A stretch of DNA of 62,827 bases, from NCBI GenBank assembly GCA_017625755.1, contig JAGAKG010000045.1:1-62827 (forward strand), in the 5' to 3' direction. A program made the position numbers and the translations under genes. This document shows positions 51,805-61,383 of this stretch, in pieces. Positions within the stretch are counted from its first letter, which is position 1; every line of letters begins with the position of its first letter. This stretch comes from Clostridia bacterium. Its GTDB lineage: Bacteria > Bacillota > Clostridia > Oscillospirales > CAG-272. The notes beneath the pieces are model-generated. The model saw nothing but the letters and a program-made list of their open reading frames with translations, made no database searches and was not told the DNA's origin.

Positions 51805-53175
51805 TTATATGCGTTTTCTTGCCGCATTTTTTGGTTTTTTATTTGGCTTTTCGGTAAAATATTTGTCTGTTTCAAGCTTTACTTCCTTATTCATAAGGCA
51901 GACCGTCAGAACATTGATTACTGTCATCGCTCCTATCGCAAAATCGGCAATAGTCCATATACCGTCCGGCGCGACAAGGAATCCCGCGAATACCGATAGA
52001 CAATATACGGCGATAAATGCGTTTTTGATGAGCTTTCGTTGGCTCAGATAATACGCCGACTCTATTCCGTAGTGCGCCCAGCAAACTATCGTGGCAAAGC
52101 CGAAGCAGAGAACCGCCACCGAGAGAAATACCGAAGCCGCGCCGCCGAGTAGATTTGAATACGCGTCTATCGTGAGCATTATCCAGCTTCCACGGTATTT
52201 CAATTCGCCAAAATTAACTATGACCACAAGCGCCGTCATCGTGCATAGAATGATAGTATCGGTAAAAACCTCGAAGATACCCCAAAATCCCTGCTCGACG
52301 GCAGAGGTAGTGTTAGACGCGGCGTGGGCTGTGGGAGCGGTGCCGCAGCCTGCCTCGTTTGAAACAAGCCCCCTCATCGTTCCAAAACGAACCGAGCGAG
52401 AGAGCGCAAAGCCGATTATTCCACCCGCCGCCGAATCGGGCGAGAGCGCGTCACGCATAATCTCAGCCATAGCGCCCGAGAGCATATCACGCTTCATAAT
52501 CAGTACGGCGAGAGATATGATTATATATCCCAAGGTCATAATAGGTACGAGAATTTCTGTGAATTTCGCCATTGCGTCGGTGCCTTTCGTTATGAGCAGA
52601 GCGCAGACGAGTGTGACCGCGGCGGCGCATATTATCGGTGGAATTCCGAAAACGCCCTCCATTGATTCGGATATTGCGTTGGATTGTATCATACTTCCCA
52701 TGCTCACCGCATTTACTATATAAAGTACCGCGAAAACGCAGGCAAGCAGCTTTCCTATGCGGGGCAGGGAGTGAGAGGAGAAAAAGTCGCGGATATAGTA
52801 CATCGCCGAGCCGTGAGGCTTTCCGCTTTCGTCATAACGGCGGTGGCGTATCGCGAGTAGAATTTCGGCATACTTGAGAAGCATAGCGCAAAGTGCGCTT
52901 ATCCACATCCAGAAAACCGCCCCAAAGCCCCCAAGACCTATTGCAGCAGAGACTCCGACGATATTGCCCACGCCAAGAGTCCCCGCAAGAGCCAGCGTGA
53001 CCGCTCTGAATGGTGATATTCCAGACGCGGTGTTTTTTCTTGTGAGCGCCTTGACGATGCGAATGGGGTGAAAAATATGGAAAGCGCGCAGGCGTATGGC
53101 GTAAAATATTCCCGCGGCTATGAGAAGCAGAGGAACTGCCGCTCCGAATATGTATTTATTGATAAATTCTAGCAT
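51805..53175 (-). CDS. Alanine/glycine:cation symporter (AGCS family)
   Basis: 456 residues, about 11 membrane helices. Diagnostic segments: 'GTLGVGNIVGVSAAIGLGGFGAVFWMWISALCAMLLKYAEILLAI', 'GSAMYYI', 'FGTMRGLVSNEAGCGTAPTAHAASNT', and 'TDTIILCTMTALVVI'. It imports alanine or glycine with Na+ or H+. AGAGGATAAAATT precedes the ATG. It is a single-gene unit downstream (convergent) of the tRNAs; no glycine riboswitch is visible in the 190 bp upstream. The last 20 residues are basic (KPNKKPKNAARKR). Confidence 0.9.
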   Translation of the reverse strand: MLEFINKYIFGAAVPLLLIAAGIFYAIRLRAFHIFHPIRIVKALTRKNTASGISPFRAVTLALAGTLGVGNIVGVSAAIGLGGFGAVFWMWISALCAMLLKYAEILLAIRHRRYDESGKPHGSAMYYIRDFFSSHSLPRIGKLLACVFAVLYIVNAVSMGSMIQSNAISESMEGVFGIPPIICAAAVTLVCALLITKGTDAMAKFTEILVPIMTLGYIIISLAVLIMKRDMLSGAMAEIMRDALSPDSAAGGIIGFALSRSVRFGTMRGLVSNEAGCGTAPTAHAASNTTSAVEQGFWGIFEVFTDTIILCTMTALVVIVNFGELKYRGSWIMLTIDAYSNLLGGAASVFLSVAVLCFGFATIVCWAHYGIESAYYLSQRKLIKNAFIAVYCLSVFAGFLVAPDGIWTIADFAIGAMTVINVLTVCLMNKEVKLETDKYFTEKPNKKPKNAARKRI

Positions 53176-53253
53176 AATTTTATCCTCTTTGCAGGGTATT
53201 TTTGCCTTGACAGTTGATAAATGTTAATTAAATGTTAAATATCAGAAAAGTAC

Positions 53254-53281
53254 TTGATTTTTTTTCAAAAAAGTGTAAAAT
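53254..53281 (+). promoter_or_regulatory. groESL promoter
   Basis: TTGATT (53254-53259), 16 bp, TAAAAT (53276-53281); the start would fall just before or within CIRCE. Confidence 0.7.
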
Positions 53282-53292
53282 ATGTGTATGGA

Positions 53293-53319
53293 TTAGCACT
53301 CTGATATTTTGAGTGCTAA
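53293..53319 (+). promoter_or_regulatory. CIRCE operator (HrcA site)
   Basis: TTAGCACTC-N9-GAGTGCTAA, a perfect consensus inverted repeat, 50 bp before groES. It is the binding site of the HrcA heat-shock repressor. Confidence 0.97.
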
Positions 53320-53368
53320 CTCAAACAAAAGTCGTATATAATAATATTATTATAAGGAGGAACAGAAA

Positions 53369-53653
53369 ATGACGATTAAACCGCTTGCGGACAGAGTTGT
53401 TGTTAAACTCGTTGAAGCAGAGGAAAAAACAAAAAGCGGACTGATTCTTACCGCGTCGGCGCAGGAGAAGCCCCAGATAGCTGAGGTTATAGCTGTCGGC
53501 CCGGGCGGAATTGTTGACGGCAAAGAGGTCGTTATGACGGTGAAGGTAGGCGATAAGGTTATCACATCGAAGTACGCGGGAACAGAGGTTAAGGCTGACG
53601 GAGTTGAATATAACATAGTTCGTCAGAGCGATATCCTCGCAATAGTTGAGTAA
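53369..53653 (+). CDS. groES: Co-chaperonin GroES
   Basis: 94 residues: 'MTIKPLADRVVVKLVEAEEKTKSGLILTASAQEKPQIAEVIAVGPG', the mobile loop (KTKSGLILT) and roof all present. Caps the GroEL cavity. AGGAGG is 8 nt before the ATG. First gene of the CIRCE-controlled operon, 32 bp before groEL. Confidence 0.98.
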   Translation: MTIKPLADRVVVKLVEAEEKTKSGLILTASAQEKPQIAEVIAVGPGGIVDGKEVVMTVKVGDKVITSKYAGTEVKADGVEYNIVRQSDILAIVE

Positions 53654-53670
53654 TTACAAAGATAAGCTGA

Positions 53671-55329
<1,659 letters not shown>

Positions 55330-55341
55330 TAATGTAAGCTT

Positions 55342-55380
55342 ATATGGGAGAACTCTAAAAAGGGTTCTCCCATATTTGTT
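55342..55380 (+). terminator. groESL terminator
   Basis: ATATGGGAGAAC/GTTCTCCCATAT stem with T-rich tail. Confidence 0.85.
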
Positions 55381-55493
55381 TGCTAAACCACCGATTAGCC
55401 TATTGATTATGGTTTTTTGACTGAGCTTTTATGAAGATAAAAGGATAAAAAAGGGGAAATATTTCTCTTTTTTCTTTTTTTGTAAAAAAGGGG

Positions 55494-55522
55494 TTGACTT
55501 TGTCAAAAAACGGTGGTAAAAT
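55494..55522 (+). promoter_or_regulatory. Promoter of the ABC exporter operon
   Basis: TTGACT (55494-55499), 17 bp, TAAAAT (55517-55522). A GTG at 55513 in the exporter's frame lies within the promoter, so it cannot be the start. Confidence 0.75.
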
Positions 55523-55572
55523 ACACGGACAATCTAATAAGGAGAGCACCAAAAGGTTGCGAGAAAAAGAAG

Positions 55573-57846
55573 ATGAATGCTCCGTTTTTAACAAATCAGA
55601 AACTGACGGATTCTCAAATTCAAACCATTCTCTCTCTTGGAGAGGAAGGGGAGCCTGTTCTGTTTGCGGTTGTAGGAGAGATTTCCAAGAACGCGCGGTA
55701 CGGTAAGTGTGTGTTGCTTGCCACACGCTCGAAATTGTTTACCTATGACTTCACAAATAGTATTTGCTCGGAAAGGTATGCCTTTGAGGAAATCGAGGAG
55801 ATATACAACAAGCGTATGTACGGAAACGGTATTATGCGTTTGAAAACACGCGATGGCAAGCGTTGCGATTTTTTCAGATTTACCTTTACTGTAACTGCTT
55901 TGTGTGACGCGGTGTTGACCTATGTTACCGATATTCGTGACGGTTCGGCACCCGAGGATGCGCTCGACGCAATGGAAGCCGTTTACGAAAAGATGCTTTC
56001 GGTGTGCCCTAAGTGCGGTCGAACCCTATCTGCTCCTGGAGTGCCTTGCGTTCACTGTATAAAAAAGAGTCGTTTACTCTCCAAACTCGGACAGTATCTC
56101 AAGCCCGAGGCTCCGAGACTTGTCGTATCGGTTATCCTTTCGATAGTGGTGACGGCTTTGGCGCTTATTCCGCCTATGCTCACCCGCTCTCTGGTTGATG
56201 AAATACTTCCCAACAAAGACCGCGCTATGCTGAATGCCGTGGTTATAGCTCTTATTGTCACGCATATAGTACATTGGGTGATATCTTATATACGCTCGCA
56301 TATGCTCAGTGTGTCTGGCTGTAACATATTTGTAAGGCTGCGTTGTGAGGTATATGAAAAAACTCAGTATCTTCCGATGAGATTTTATGACAGGACATCT
56401 ACGGGCTCGGTCATAAACCGAATAAGCAACGATACCGCGACGATACAACAGTTTATGCTCCGTATTACGCAAGAGGTCGTGGTGCAGCTTTTCAAGCTTG
56501 TAGGTATAGTTGTGGTTATGCTATGTATAGATTGGAAACTTACCCTCTTTTCGCTTTTTCCTGTTCCTTTGGTCGTTATAGTGTCGCGTATTTTCAAGAA
56601 AAGAATAAAGCCTATATACCGCCGTATTTGGAGACGCTCCTCCGCCGTCACATCGGTGCTTACCGATACACTGCCAAATATAAGAGTTATAAAATCCTTT
56701 ACCAATGAGAAAAACGCTACGGAGGGCTTTGAAAAATGCGTCGGAGAGTGGCATAAAAACAATATTGAATCGTATACGCTCCGTTGCGCCTTTCCTGTTA
56801 TAATAAGCTGCCTTATGAGCCTTGGAAGCGTTGTTATTTGGGCAATGGGCGGAAATCTGGTAATAGATGGGCTTACGGGAGCTAACGGCGGAGTGATATC
56901 GGTCGGACTTCTTGTTTCCTTCATATCGTACGCAACTATGTTTTATGAGCCTGTAAACTTTTTCGCTAATCTTTCTGACTCCACTCAGAATGCTATGGCA
57001 TCTGCTGAGCGTATAATGGATATACTTGACGCCGAGCCTGAGCACGATTTCGGCAAGGGAAATACCGATGCCGATATAGGCGGAAGAATTGTTTTCGACA
57101 ATGTAAGCTTCTCCTTTGACCGTACGAAAAAGGTGCTGAAAAATATAAATCTGACTATCGAGCCGGGAGACATAGTCGGTATCGTCGGAACCACGGGCTC
57201 GGGTAAATCCACGCTTATCAATCTGCTTCTGCGGTATTACGACCACTATGAGGGTAAGATAACCGTAGGAGGAGTGGATATACGGGACATAGATATGGAA
57301 TATTACCGCTCACATATTGGATATGTTCAGCAGGAGCCGCAGATGTTCCACGATACTATCTACAATAATATCGCCTACGGAAGCGGTAACTTTACCGTTG
57401 ACGAGGTTATAAGGGCGGCGGATATTGCAAACGCACACGAATTTATAGTTCGTCAGCCTGACGGATACGATTCTGTCGTCGGGGAACGCGGAGTTGGACT
57501 CTCCGGCGGTGAAAAGCAGAGAATTTCGATAGCGAGAGCTATGTTGAGAAATCCCAAAATGCTGGTTTTTGACGAGGCAACCGCGGCGGTCGATTCTGAA
57601 ACCGAACATCTTATCCAAGAGGCTATCGAGCATCTTATAGACGGACGCACCACCCTTATGATTGCGCATAGACTGTCTACACTTGCTAAGGCAAACAAGA
57701 TAATCGTGATGGACAACGGTAGTATTATTGAGTGCGGAACGCCTGAGGAGCTTATGGCATTGAAGGGTAAGTATTATAAATTGGTTCAGATACAGTCTAT
57801 GGCAGACCGACTTGCCGAATCTCGCAGAGCCGAGAATTTTGACTGA
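55573..57846 (+). CDS. ABC exporter with PH-like and zinc-ribbon N-terminal extension
   Basis: About 757 residues. Residues 1-125 look like a bacterial PH-type domain (VLFAVVGEISKNARYGKCVLLATRSKLFTYDF). A zinc ribbon follows (CPKCGRTLSAPGVPCVHC, about 138-156). Six membrane helices lie between about 175 and 460 ('ALIPPMLTRSLVDEILPNKDR', 'RFYDRTSTGSVINRISNDTATIQQF'). The ATPase domain has Walker A GTTGSGKST, signature LSGGEKQ and Walker B MLVFDEATAAVD. The start at ATG 55573 lies 40-50 nt after the predicted RNA start; its ribosome site is weak. It overlaps nothing and is followed 12 bp later by DUF1854, as in cyanophycin-linked exporters. Confidence 0.85.
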   Translation: MNAPFLTNQKLTDSQIQTILSLGEEGEPVLFAVVGEISKNARYGKCVLLATRSKLFTYDFTNSICSERYAFEEIEEIYNKRMYGNGIMRLKTRDGKRCDFFRFTFTVTALCDAVLTYVTDIRDGSAPEDALDAMEAVYEKMLSVCPKCGRTLSAPGVPCVHCIKKSRLLSKLGQYLKPEAPRLVVSVILSIVVTALALIPPMLTRSLVDEILPNKDRAMLNAVVIALIVTHIVHWVISYIRSHMLSVSGCNIFVRLRCEVYEKTQYLPMRFYDRTSTGSVINRISNDTATIQQFMLRITQEVVVQLFKLVGIVVVMLCIDWKLTLFSLFPVPLVVIVSRIFKKRIKPIYRRIWRRSSAVTSVLTDTLPNIRVIKSFTNEKNATEGFEKCVGEWHKNNIESYTLRCAFPVIISCLMSLGSVVIWAMGGNLVIDGLTGANGGVISVGLLVSFISYATMFYEPVNFFANLSDSTQNAMASAERIMDILDAEPEHDFGKGNTDADIGGRIVFDNVSFSFDRTKKVLKNINLTIEPGDIVGIVGTTGSGKSTLINLLLRYYDHYEGKITVGGVDIRDIDMEYYRSHIGYVQQEPQMFHDTIYNNIAYGSGNFTVDEVIRAADIANAHEFIVRQPDGYDSVVGERGVGLSGGEKQRISIARAMLRNPKMLVFDEATAAVDSETEHLIQEAIEHLIDGRTTLMIAHRLSTLAKANKIIVMDNGSIIECGTPEELMALKGKYYKLVQIQSMADRLAESRRAENFD

Positions 57847-57858
57847 GGAGGCTCGGAT

Positions 57859-58350
57859 ATGGAAAGAATTTATGTTGATAAATATACGGGAAGGGTTGAG
57901 AGATGCGACCTTTATCTTGTGCGTCTGATATTGAAGGACGGCTCGGTTTATGAAAATCTCGAGCCGAGAATGCTTTTTCCGTTTACTAATCATACGATGT
58001 ATATTTCATTGCTCGATTCTAATGAAAAGGAATTCGCGTTTATACGCGATTTAGAGGAGATCGACGCCGATTCCCGCCGAGCTATCGAGGAATGCTTTGG
58101 GGAGTATTATATGATTCCCAAAATATCGCGTATAATCTCTTGTACTGAAAAATACGAAACCTTGAAATGGGTGGTTGATACCGATAGGGGAGAGATAGCC
58201 TTTGATATCACAAACCGAATAAGAAGTATAAAGCATCTTCGCGGAACAAAAAGAGTTTTGATAAGGGACTCAAACGATAATCGATACGAAATTTCCGATT
58301 ACACGAAAATGGATACCCACAGCTCGAGAATTTTGTTTACATATTTATAA
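57859..58350 (+). CDS. DUF1854 protein, partner of the ABC exporter
   Basis: 163 residues: 'RCDLYLVRLILKDGSVYENLEPRMLFPFTNHTMYISLLDSNEKEFAFIRDLEEIDADSRRAIEECFGEYYMIPKISRI ... WVVDTDRGEIAFDITNRIRSIKHL ... VLIRDSNDNRYEI'. The phrase pattern 'RxxFPxS/TxxxxxIxLxDxxxxExxxIxDLxxLDxxSRxxLExEL...FxPxIxRI' is the DUF1854 signature. In other bacteria DUF1854 genes flank this type of exporter, sometimes in cyanophycin loci; no cphA is here. GAGGAGG is 8 nt before the ATG. Confidence 0.88.
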   Translation: MERIYVDKYTGRVERCDLYLVRLILKDGSVYENLEPRMLFPFTNHTMYISLLDSNEKEFAFIRDLEEIDADSRRAIEECFGEYYMIPKISRIISCTEKYETLKWVVDTDRGEIAFDITNRIRSIKHLRGTKRVLIRDSNDNRYEISDYTKMDTHSSRILFTYL

Positions 58351-58364
58351 CGATCGATAAATAA

Positions 58365-58430
58365 CCGTCTCGCATTGTTTGACGAATCGAATTTTTTGCG
58401 GTTCTGACAGGCGAGACGGTCGTTTTTATT
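58365..58430 (+). terminator. Terminator after DUF1854
   Basis: CCGTCTCGC/GCGAGACGG with a long loop and T5 tail. Confidence 0.7.
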
Positions 58431-58469
58431 AAAAAATAAAAAAATCAAAAAAATTTTTTCAAAAACCTA

Positions 58470-58516
58470 TTGACAAACGAAAAAAATATGTTATAATTTA
58501 TTTGTAATCATTCTTA
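58470..58516 (+). promoter_or_regulatory. Promoter and PerR-like box of the Fur-family gene
   Basis: TTGACA (58470-58475), 16 bp, TATAAT (58492-58497). TTGTAATCATTCTTA (58502-58516) matches 12 of 15 positions of the PerR box TTATAATNATTATAA at the start point, so autorepression is likely. Confidence 0.65.
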
Positions 58517-58536
58517 ATAAGGAACGGTTATCGAAA

Positions 58537-58932
58537 ATGACAAATAAAAGAAACACATTGCAAAAGCAGATCGTATTTGACATATTCAGTCAAATGCACA
58601 ATCACCCATCGGCTGGAATGGTTTACGAAAAGGTGAACGAGAAATACCCGGGAATCAGTAAAGCAACGGTATACAGATTGCTTTCCGAGGCAGCGGACGA
58701 GGGAAAGATACTGAGACTCAAGCTCAGCGACTCATCGGACAGATACGATATAACCACAAAAAAGCATTATCATATCGTATGTCGTGGATGCGGAGCAGTG
58801 GCAGATGTCGAGGTCGATTTCGACGACGAGCGCTTTGCTCGGATAGCCGAAGGATACGAGGGCTTTTCTGTTGAGGAATGTCACCTTGAGTTTGCGGGAC
58901 TTTGCCGAGAGTGCGCGGAAGCGCAAGACTAA
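58537..58932 (+). CDS. Fur-family regulator, probably PerR
   Basis: 131 residues. Winged helix 'TLQKQIVFDIFSQMHNHPSAGMVYEKVNEKYPGISKATVYRLLSEAADEGKI', then the regulatory metal site 'RYDITTKKHYHIVCRGCGAVADVEVDF' with Cys-x2-Cys at 86-89 and CRECAEA at the end for structural zinc. A peroxide regulator (PerR) is favoured over Fur or Zur because of the PerR-like box and the adjoining reverse rubrerythrin (peroxidase). AAGGA stands 13 nt before the ATG, a slightly long spacing. Confidence 0.85.
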   Translation: MTNKRNTLQKQIVFDIFSQMHNHPSAGMVYEKVNEKYPGISKATVYRLLSEAADEGKILRLKLSDSSDRYDITTKKHYHIVCRGCGAVADVEVDFDDERFARIAEGYEGFSVEECHLEFAGLCRECAEAQD

Positions 58933-58979
58933 AAATCAAAAACTAAAAATTATTAATTTATCAAAAGGAGAACAAGGTT

Positions 58980-59528
58980 ATGAAAAAATGGAGATGCAAG
59001 GTTTGCGGAGAAATCGTTGAGGGAGATGTAGCACCCGAAAAGTGCCCTTTGTGTAAGGCACCCTCAGAGAAGTTTGAGGAGGTAGTTGAAGCTGAGATGA
59101 CTTGGGCGGCAGAGCATATCGTTGGCGTTGCTAAGGACGCTCCCGAGGAGATCAAGGAAGGACTTCGCGCAAACTTCAACGGAGAATGTATGGAGGTTGG
59201 TATGTACCTCGCAATGTCCAGAGTTGCGGCAAGAGAGGGCTACCCCGAAATCGCGCTTTACTGGAAGGAAGCAGCACTTGAGGAAGCAGAGCATGCGGCA
59301 AAGTTCGCAGAGCTTCTCGGTGAGTGCGTATCCGACTCCACAAAGGAGAACCTCTCTGTAAGAGTTGCGGCAGAGAACGGAGCTACTGCAGGTAAGTTTG
59401 AGCTTGCAAAGATGGCAAAGCAGCTGAACCTCGACGCTATACATGATACCGTTCACGAAATGGCACGCGACGAAGCTCGCCACGGCAGAGCATTTGCGGG
59501 ACTTCTCGAGAGATACTTCGGTAAATAA
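58980..59528 (+). CDS. Reverse rubrerythrin (rubredoxin at N-terminus)
   Basis: 182 residues. N-terminal rubredoxin-type iron site: '[25 protein letters not shown]' (two Cys-x2-Cys). The diiron ferritin-like domain carries '[15 protein letters not shown]', 'EEAEHAAKF', '[13 protein letters not shown]' and '[11 protein letters not shown]', with the expected Glu and His ligands. Known reverse rubrerythrins of Clostridium are NADH-dependent H2O2/O2 scavengers under PerR. AGGAG is 9 nt before the ATG. It directly follows the PerR-like gene (47 bp) and is ended by a terminator. Confidence 0.93.
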   Translation: MKKWRCKVCGEIVEGDVAPEKCPLCKAPSEKFEEVVEAEMTWAAEHIVGVAKDAPEEIKEGLRANFNGECMEVGMYLAMSRVAAREGYPEIALYWKEAALEEAEHAAKFAELLGECVSDSTKENLSVRVAAENGATAGKFELAKMAKQLNLDAIHDTVHEMARDEARHGRAFAGLLERYFGK

Positions 59529-59562
59529 TCGAAAGTCAATAAACATAAGGATTAAATCACCG

Positions 59563-59595
59563 AAAGAGTGGTCTACGACCACTCTTTCTTTATGC
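59563..59595 (+). terminator. Terminator of the reverse rubrerythrin gene
   Basis: AAAGAGTGGT-CTACG-ACCACTCTTT, then CTTTATG. Confidence 0.85.
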
Positions 59596-59812
59596 TTTCT
59601 TTGGTTCAAAACAGGCTTCCTCTCCACAAATTTGTGGAACTTTATTGGAGCTTTCGTGCTTTGAAATGAGCAAAACGGAAGCTAACTTGGAAGCTCTCCA
59701 TATCGGAACTTTATTATATCGTATTATATTACATTTGCGAATACAAAAAGGAAGTGTTTGCGGAAAGGTTGCGATTATGCTTTTGTCAGATAGTATATTT
59801 ATCTTATAATAG

Positions 59813-59977
59813 TTGAGTAACTATTTCTATACAACTCTCCGAAACCGTTGGATGGCAGAAACTTGCGACCTTGTAATTTGTTATATCGAGCGAGAACAAG
59901 GCGGGGCGTATGTGGCAGTGAAATATGCGAACAAATTGAATAAAAGAGTAATTAACTTGCTTGATAACGGAATTTAG
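59813..59977 (+). pseudogene. C-terminal remnant of a SLOG/DUF1273-type protein
   Basis: An open stretch after a stop reads 'R-N-R-W-M-A-E-T-C-D-L-V-I-C-Y-I-E-R-E', then 'GGAYVAVKYANKLNKRVINL', the standard end of SLOG/DUF1273 Rossmann proteins ('RNKWMVDxSDxVIAYV..GGAxxTxKYAxxKxKxVINL'). The N-terminal two-thirds and any start are missing; upstream DNA is full of stops. Decayed gene, AT-rich surroundings. Confidence 0.65.
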
Positions 59978-60201
59978 ATTGTAAGAAAAGCAAACAATAC
60001 ATACCTATAGGGATTGAAAAACAAGATGTATGCGATAAAGGTGGGTTAGCGAATAAAGATAATTCCAAATTTTGGTGTATTGATAATAGGTGTTGAATAC
60101 AATTATAAGTTATAGAAAGAAAAAACGAAAAGTAACGCTTTGTGCATAATTAACAAAAACGAAACTAGCGAATAAAACAATGTTTTTGCCATTTGAGAAA
60201 A

Positions 60202-60230
60202 TTTACAGAATGTAAGAGATATGATATAAT
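60202..60230 (+). promoter_or_regulatory. Promoter of the second AraC regulator
   Basis: TTTACA (60202-60207), 17 bp, TATAAT (60225-60230), leaving a leader of about 120 nt. Confidence 0.75.
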
Positions 60231-60359
60231 TTTATACGTATAAGTGCAACTTGTTTGTTGGGCTTGCGCCAAGATTTGAAAATGCTCAGGTGAGTGAGTG
60301 AACTTTGAACAAATAAGTTCTATCTTATGCTACAAACCTTTTAAGAAAGGGGATGTAAA

Positions 60360-61295
60360 ATGTATGTAAGATATGCGGCATCTATCGAAAAGATAGCGGA
60401 TGACAAAGCGAATTGGGCAGGCGACAGCGAGATTGTTTTTGAAAAAGTAGTTGACAGCGAGTACTATACGAAAGAGATATATTTTTATCCATCTGATCCA
60501 CCTGAGCCGGTTTGGCTTTGGGTAATCGGTCACGAGAAGGCAAGACCAAACAAAGCAATTATCGATCGTTTATGGCAAACCCGATGGTGCTTCCATATTT
60601 GCGTAAACGGTAAAGGAACCTACAACGGAAAACCCATAGGCAGAGGCGATTGCTTCCTATCGTGGCCTTATTTCAAGCATAGCATCGTGGCAGACCCCGA
60701 TGACCCGCTTGAATTTTATTGGCTGATATTTCGAGGTGAGATGCTTAACGAATTTGTGTACAATAGTGGATTTCGTAATTCACAGCTTGTTCTTGAAACC
60801 AAGAGTACTGAGAAACTGATAAGCTTGTTTGAAATCGGAATGAACGCCGATTATGAGCAATGTAATATATACGAATTCACAATGGGGCTTGCGAAAATGA
60901 TTCTATCCTATCAAAACAAACATGCTTTGGTCGGGGAAAAATACAAGCCTACGCGAGAATATGGTAGAAATTATGTAAGTATGGCAAGACAGCTTTTGCG
61001 TGATTGCGATTATTCTCTTTCGATTGCCGAGCTTGCAAGCAAGATCGGCATTAGCGCAAATTATCTCGGTAAGTTGTTTTACAAGGAAAAAAATGAGACG
61101 CTCAAGCATTATATCGCAAGAAAGCGTATTGAACGAGCGAAGGTCTTTTTGGCGAACGGAATGCCTCCTACAGAGGTGGCGCGCTTGGTTGGGTACACGA
61201 ATTATTCTGCGTTTTATAGCGCGTTTGTGGAGCAGTGTTCTATGTCACCAAGTGAGTTTATCAAGGAATCTCTAAAAGACAGAAGTAAAAGATAA
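60360..61295 (+). CDS. AraC-family transcriptional regulator
   Basis: 311 residues. N-terminal cupin-like domain (TRWCFHICVNGKGTYNGKPIGRGDCFLSWPYFKHSIVADPDDPLEFYWLIFRG), C-terminal double HTH from about 205: 'RQLLRDCDYSLSIAELASKIGISANYLGKLFYKEKNETLKHYIARKRIERAKVFLANGMPPTEVARLVGYTNYSAFYSAFVEQCSMSPSEFI'. AAAGGGG precedes the ATG. It faces a secreted protein gene 88 bp downstream, its likely target or co-transcribed partner. The sequence is more AT-rich than the groESL/PerR block. Confidence 0.88.
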   Translation: MYVRYAASIEKIADDKANWAGDSEIVFEKVVDSEYYTKEIYFYPSDPPEPVWLWVIGHEKARPNKAIIDRLWQTRWCFHICVNGKGTYNGKPIGRGDCFLSWPYFKHSIVADPDDPLEFYWLIFRGEMLNEFVYNSGFRNSQLVLETKSTEKLISLFEIGMNADYEQCNIYEFTMGLAKMILSYQNKHALVGEKYKPTREYGRNYVSMARQLLRDCDYSLSIAELASKIGISANYLGKLFYKEKNETLKHYIARKRIERAKVFLANGMPPTEVARLVGYTNYSAFYSAFVEQCSMSPSEFIKESLKDRSKR

Positions 61296-61383
61296 TATGA
61301 TATATGAATAACAGTGTGACTGTTTTTGAAATTGAAGTATCCAAAGAATATTTAATGAATTAAAAATTTTTAGGAGGAATTAA

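Larger units (their letters stand above)
59596..60359. other. AT-rich intergenic region around the SLOG remnant
   Basis: Apart from the remnant and the promoter at 60202-60230, I see no gene. A small inverted repeat CCACAAATTTGTGG lies at about 59623-59636. It looks like decayed sequence left by gene loss. Confidence 0.5.

Noticed and set aside
53176..53292. Glycine riboswitch upstream of the alanine/glycine symporter
   Set aside because: The 190-bp gap shared with the groESL promoter has none of the conserved glycine-aptamer segments, and it is too short after allowing for the divergent promoter.
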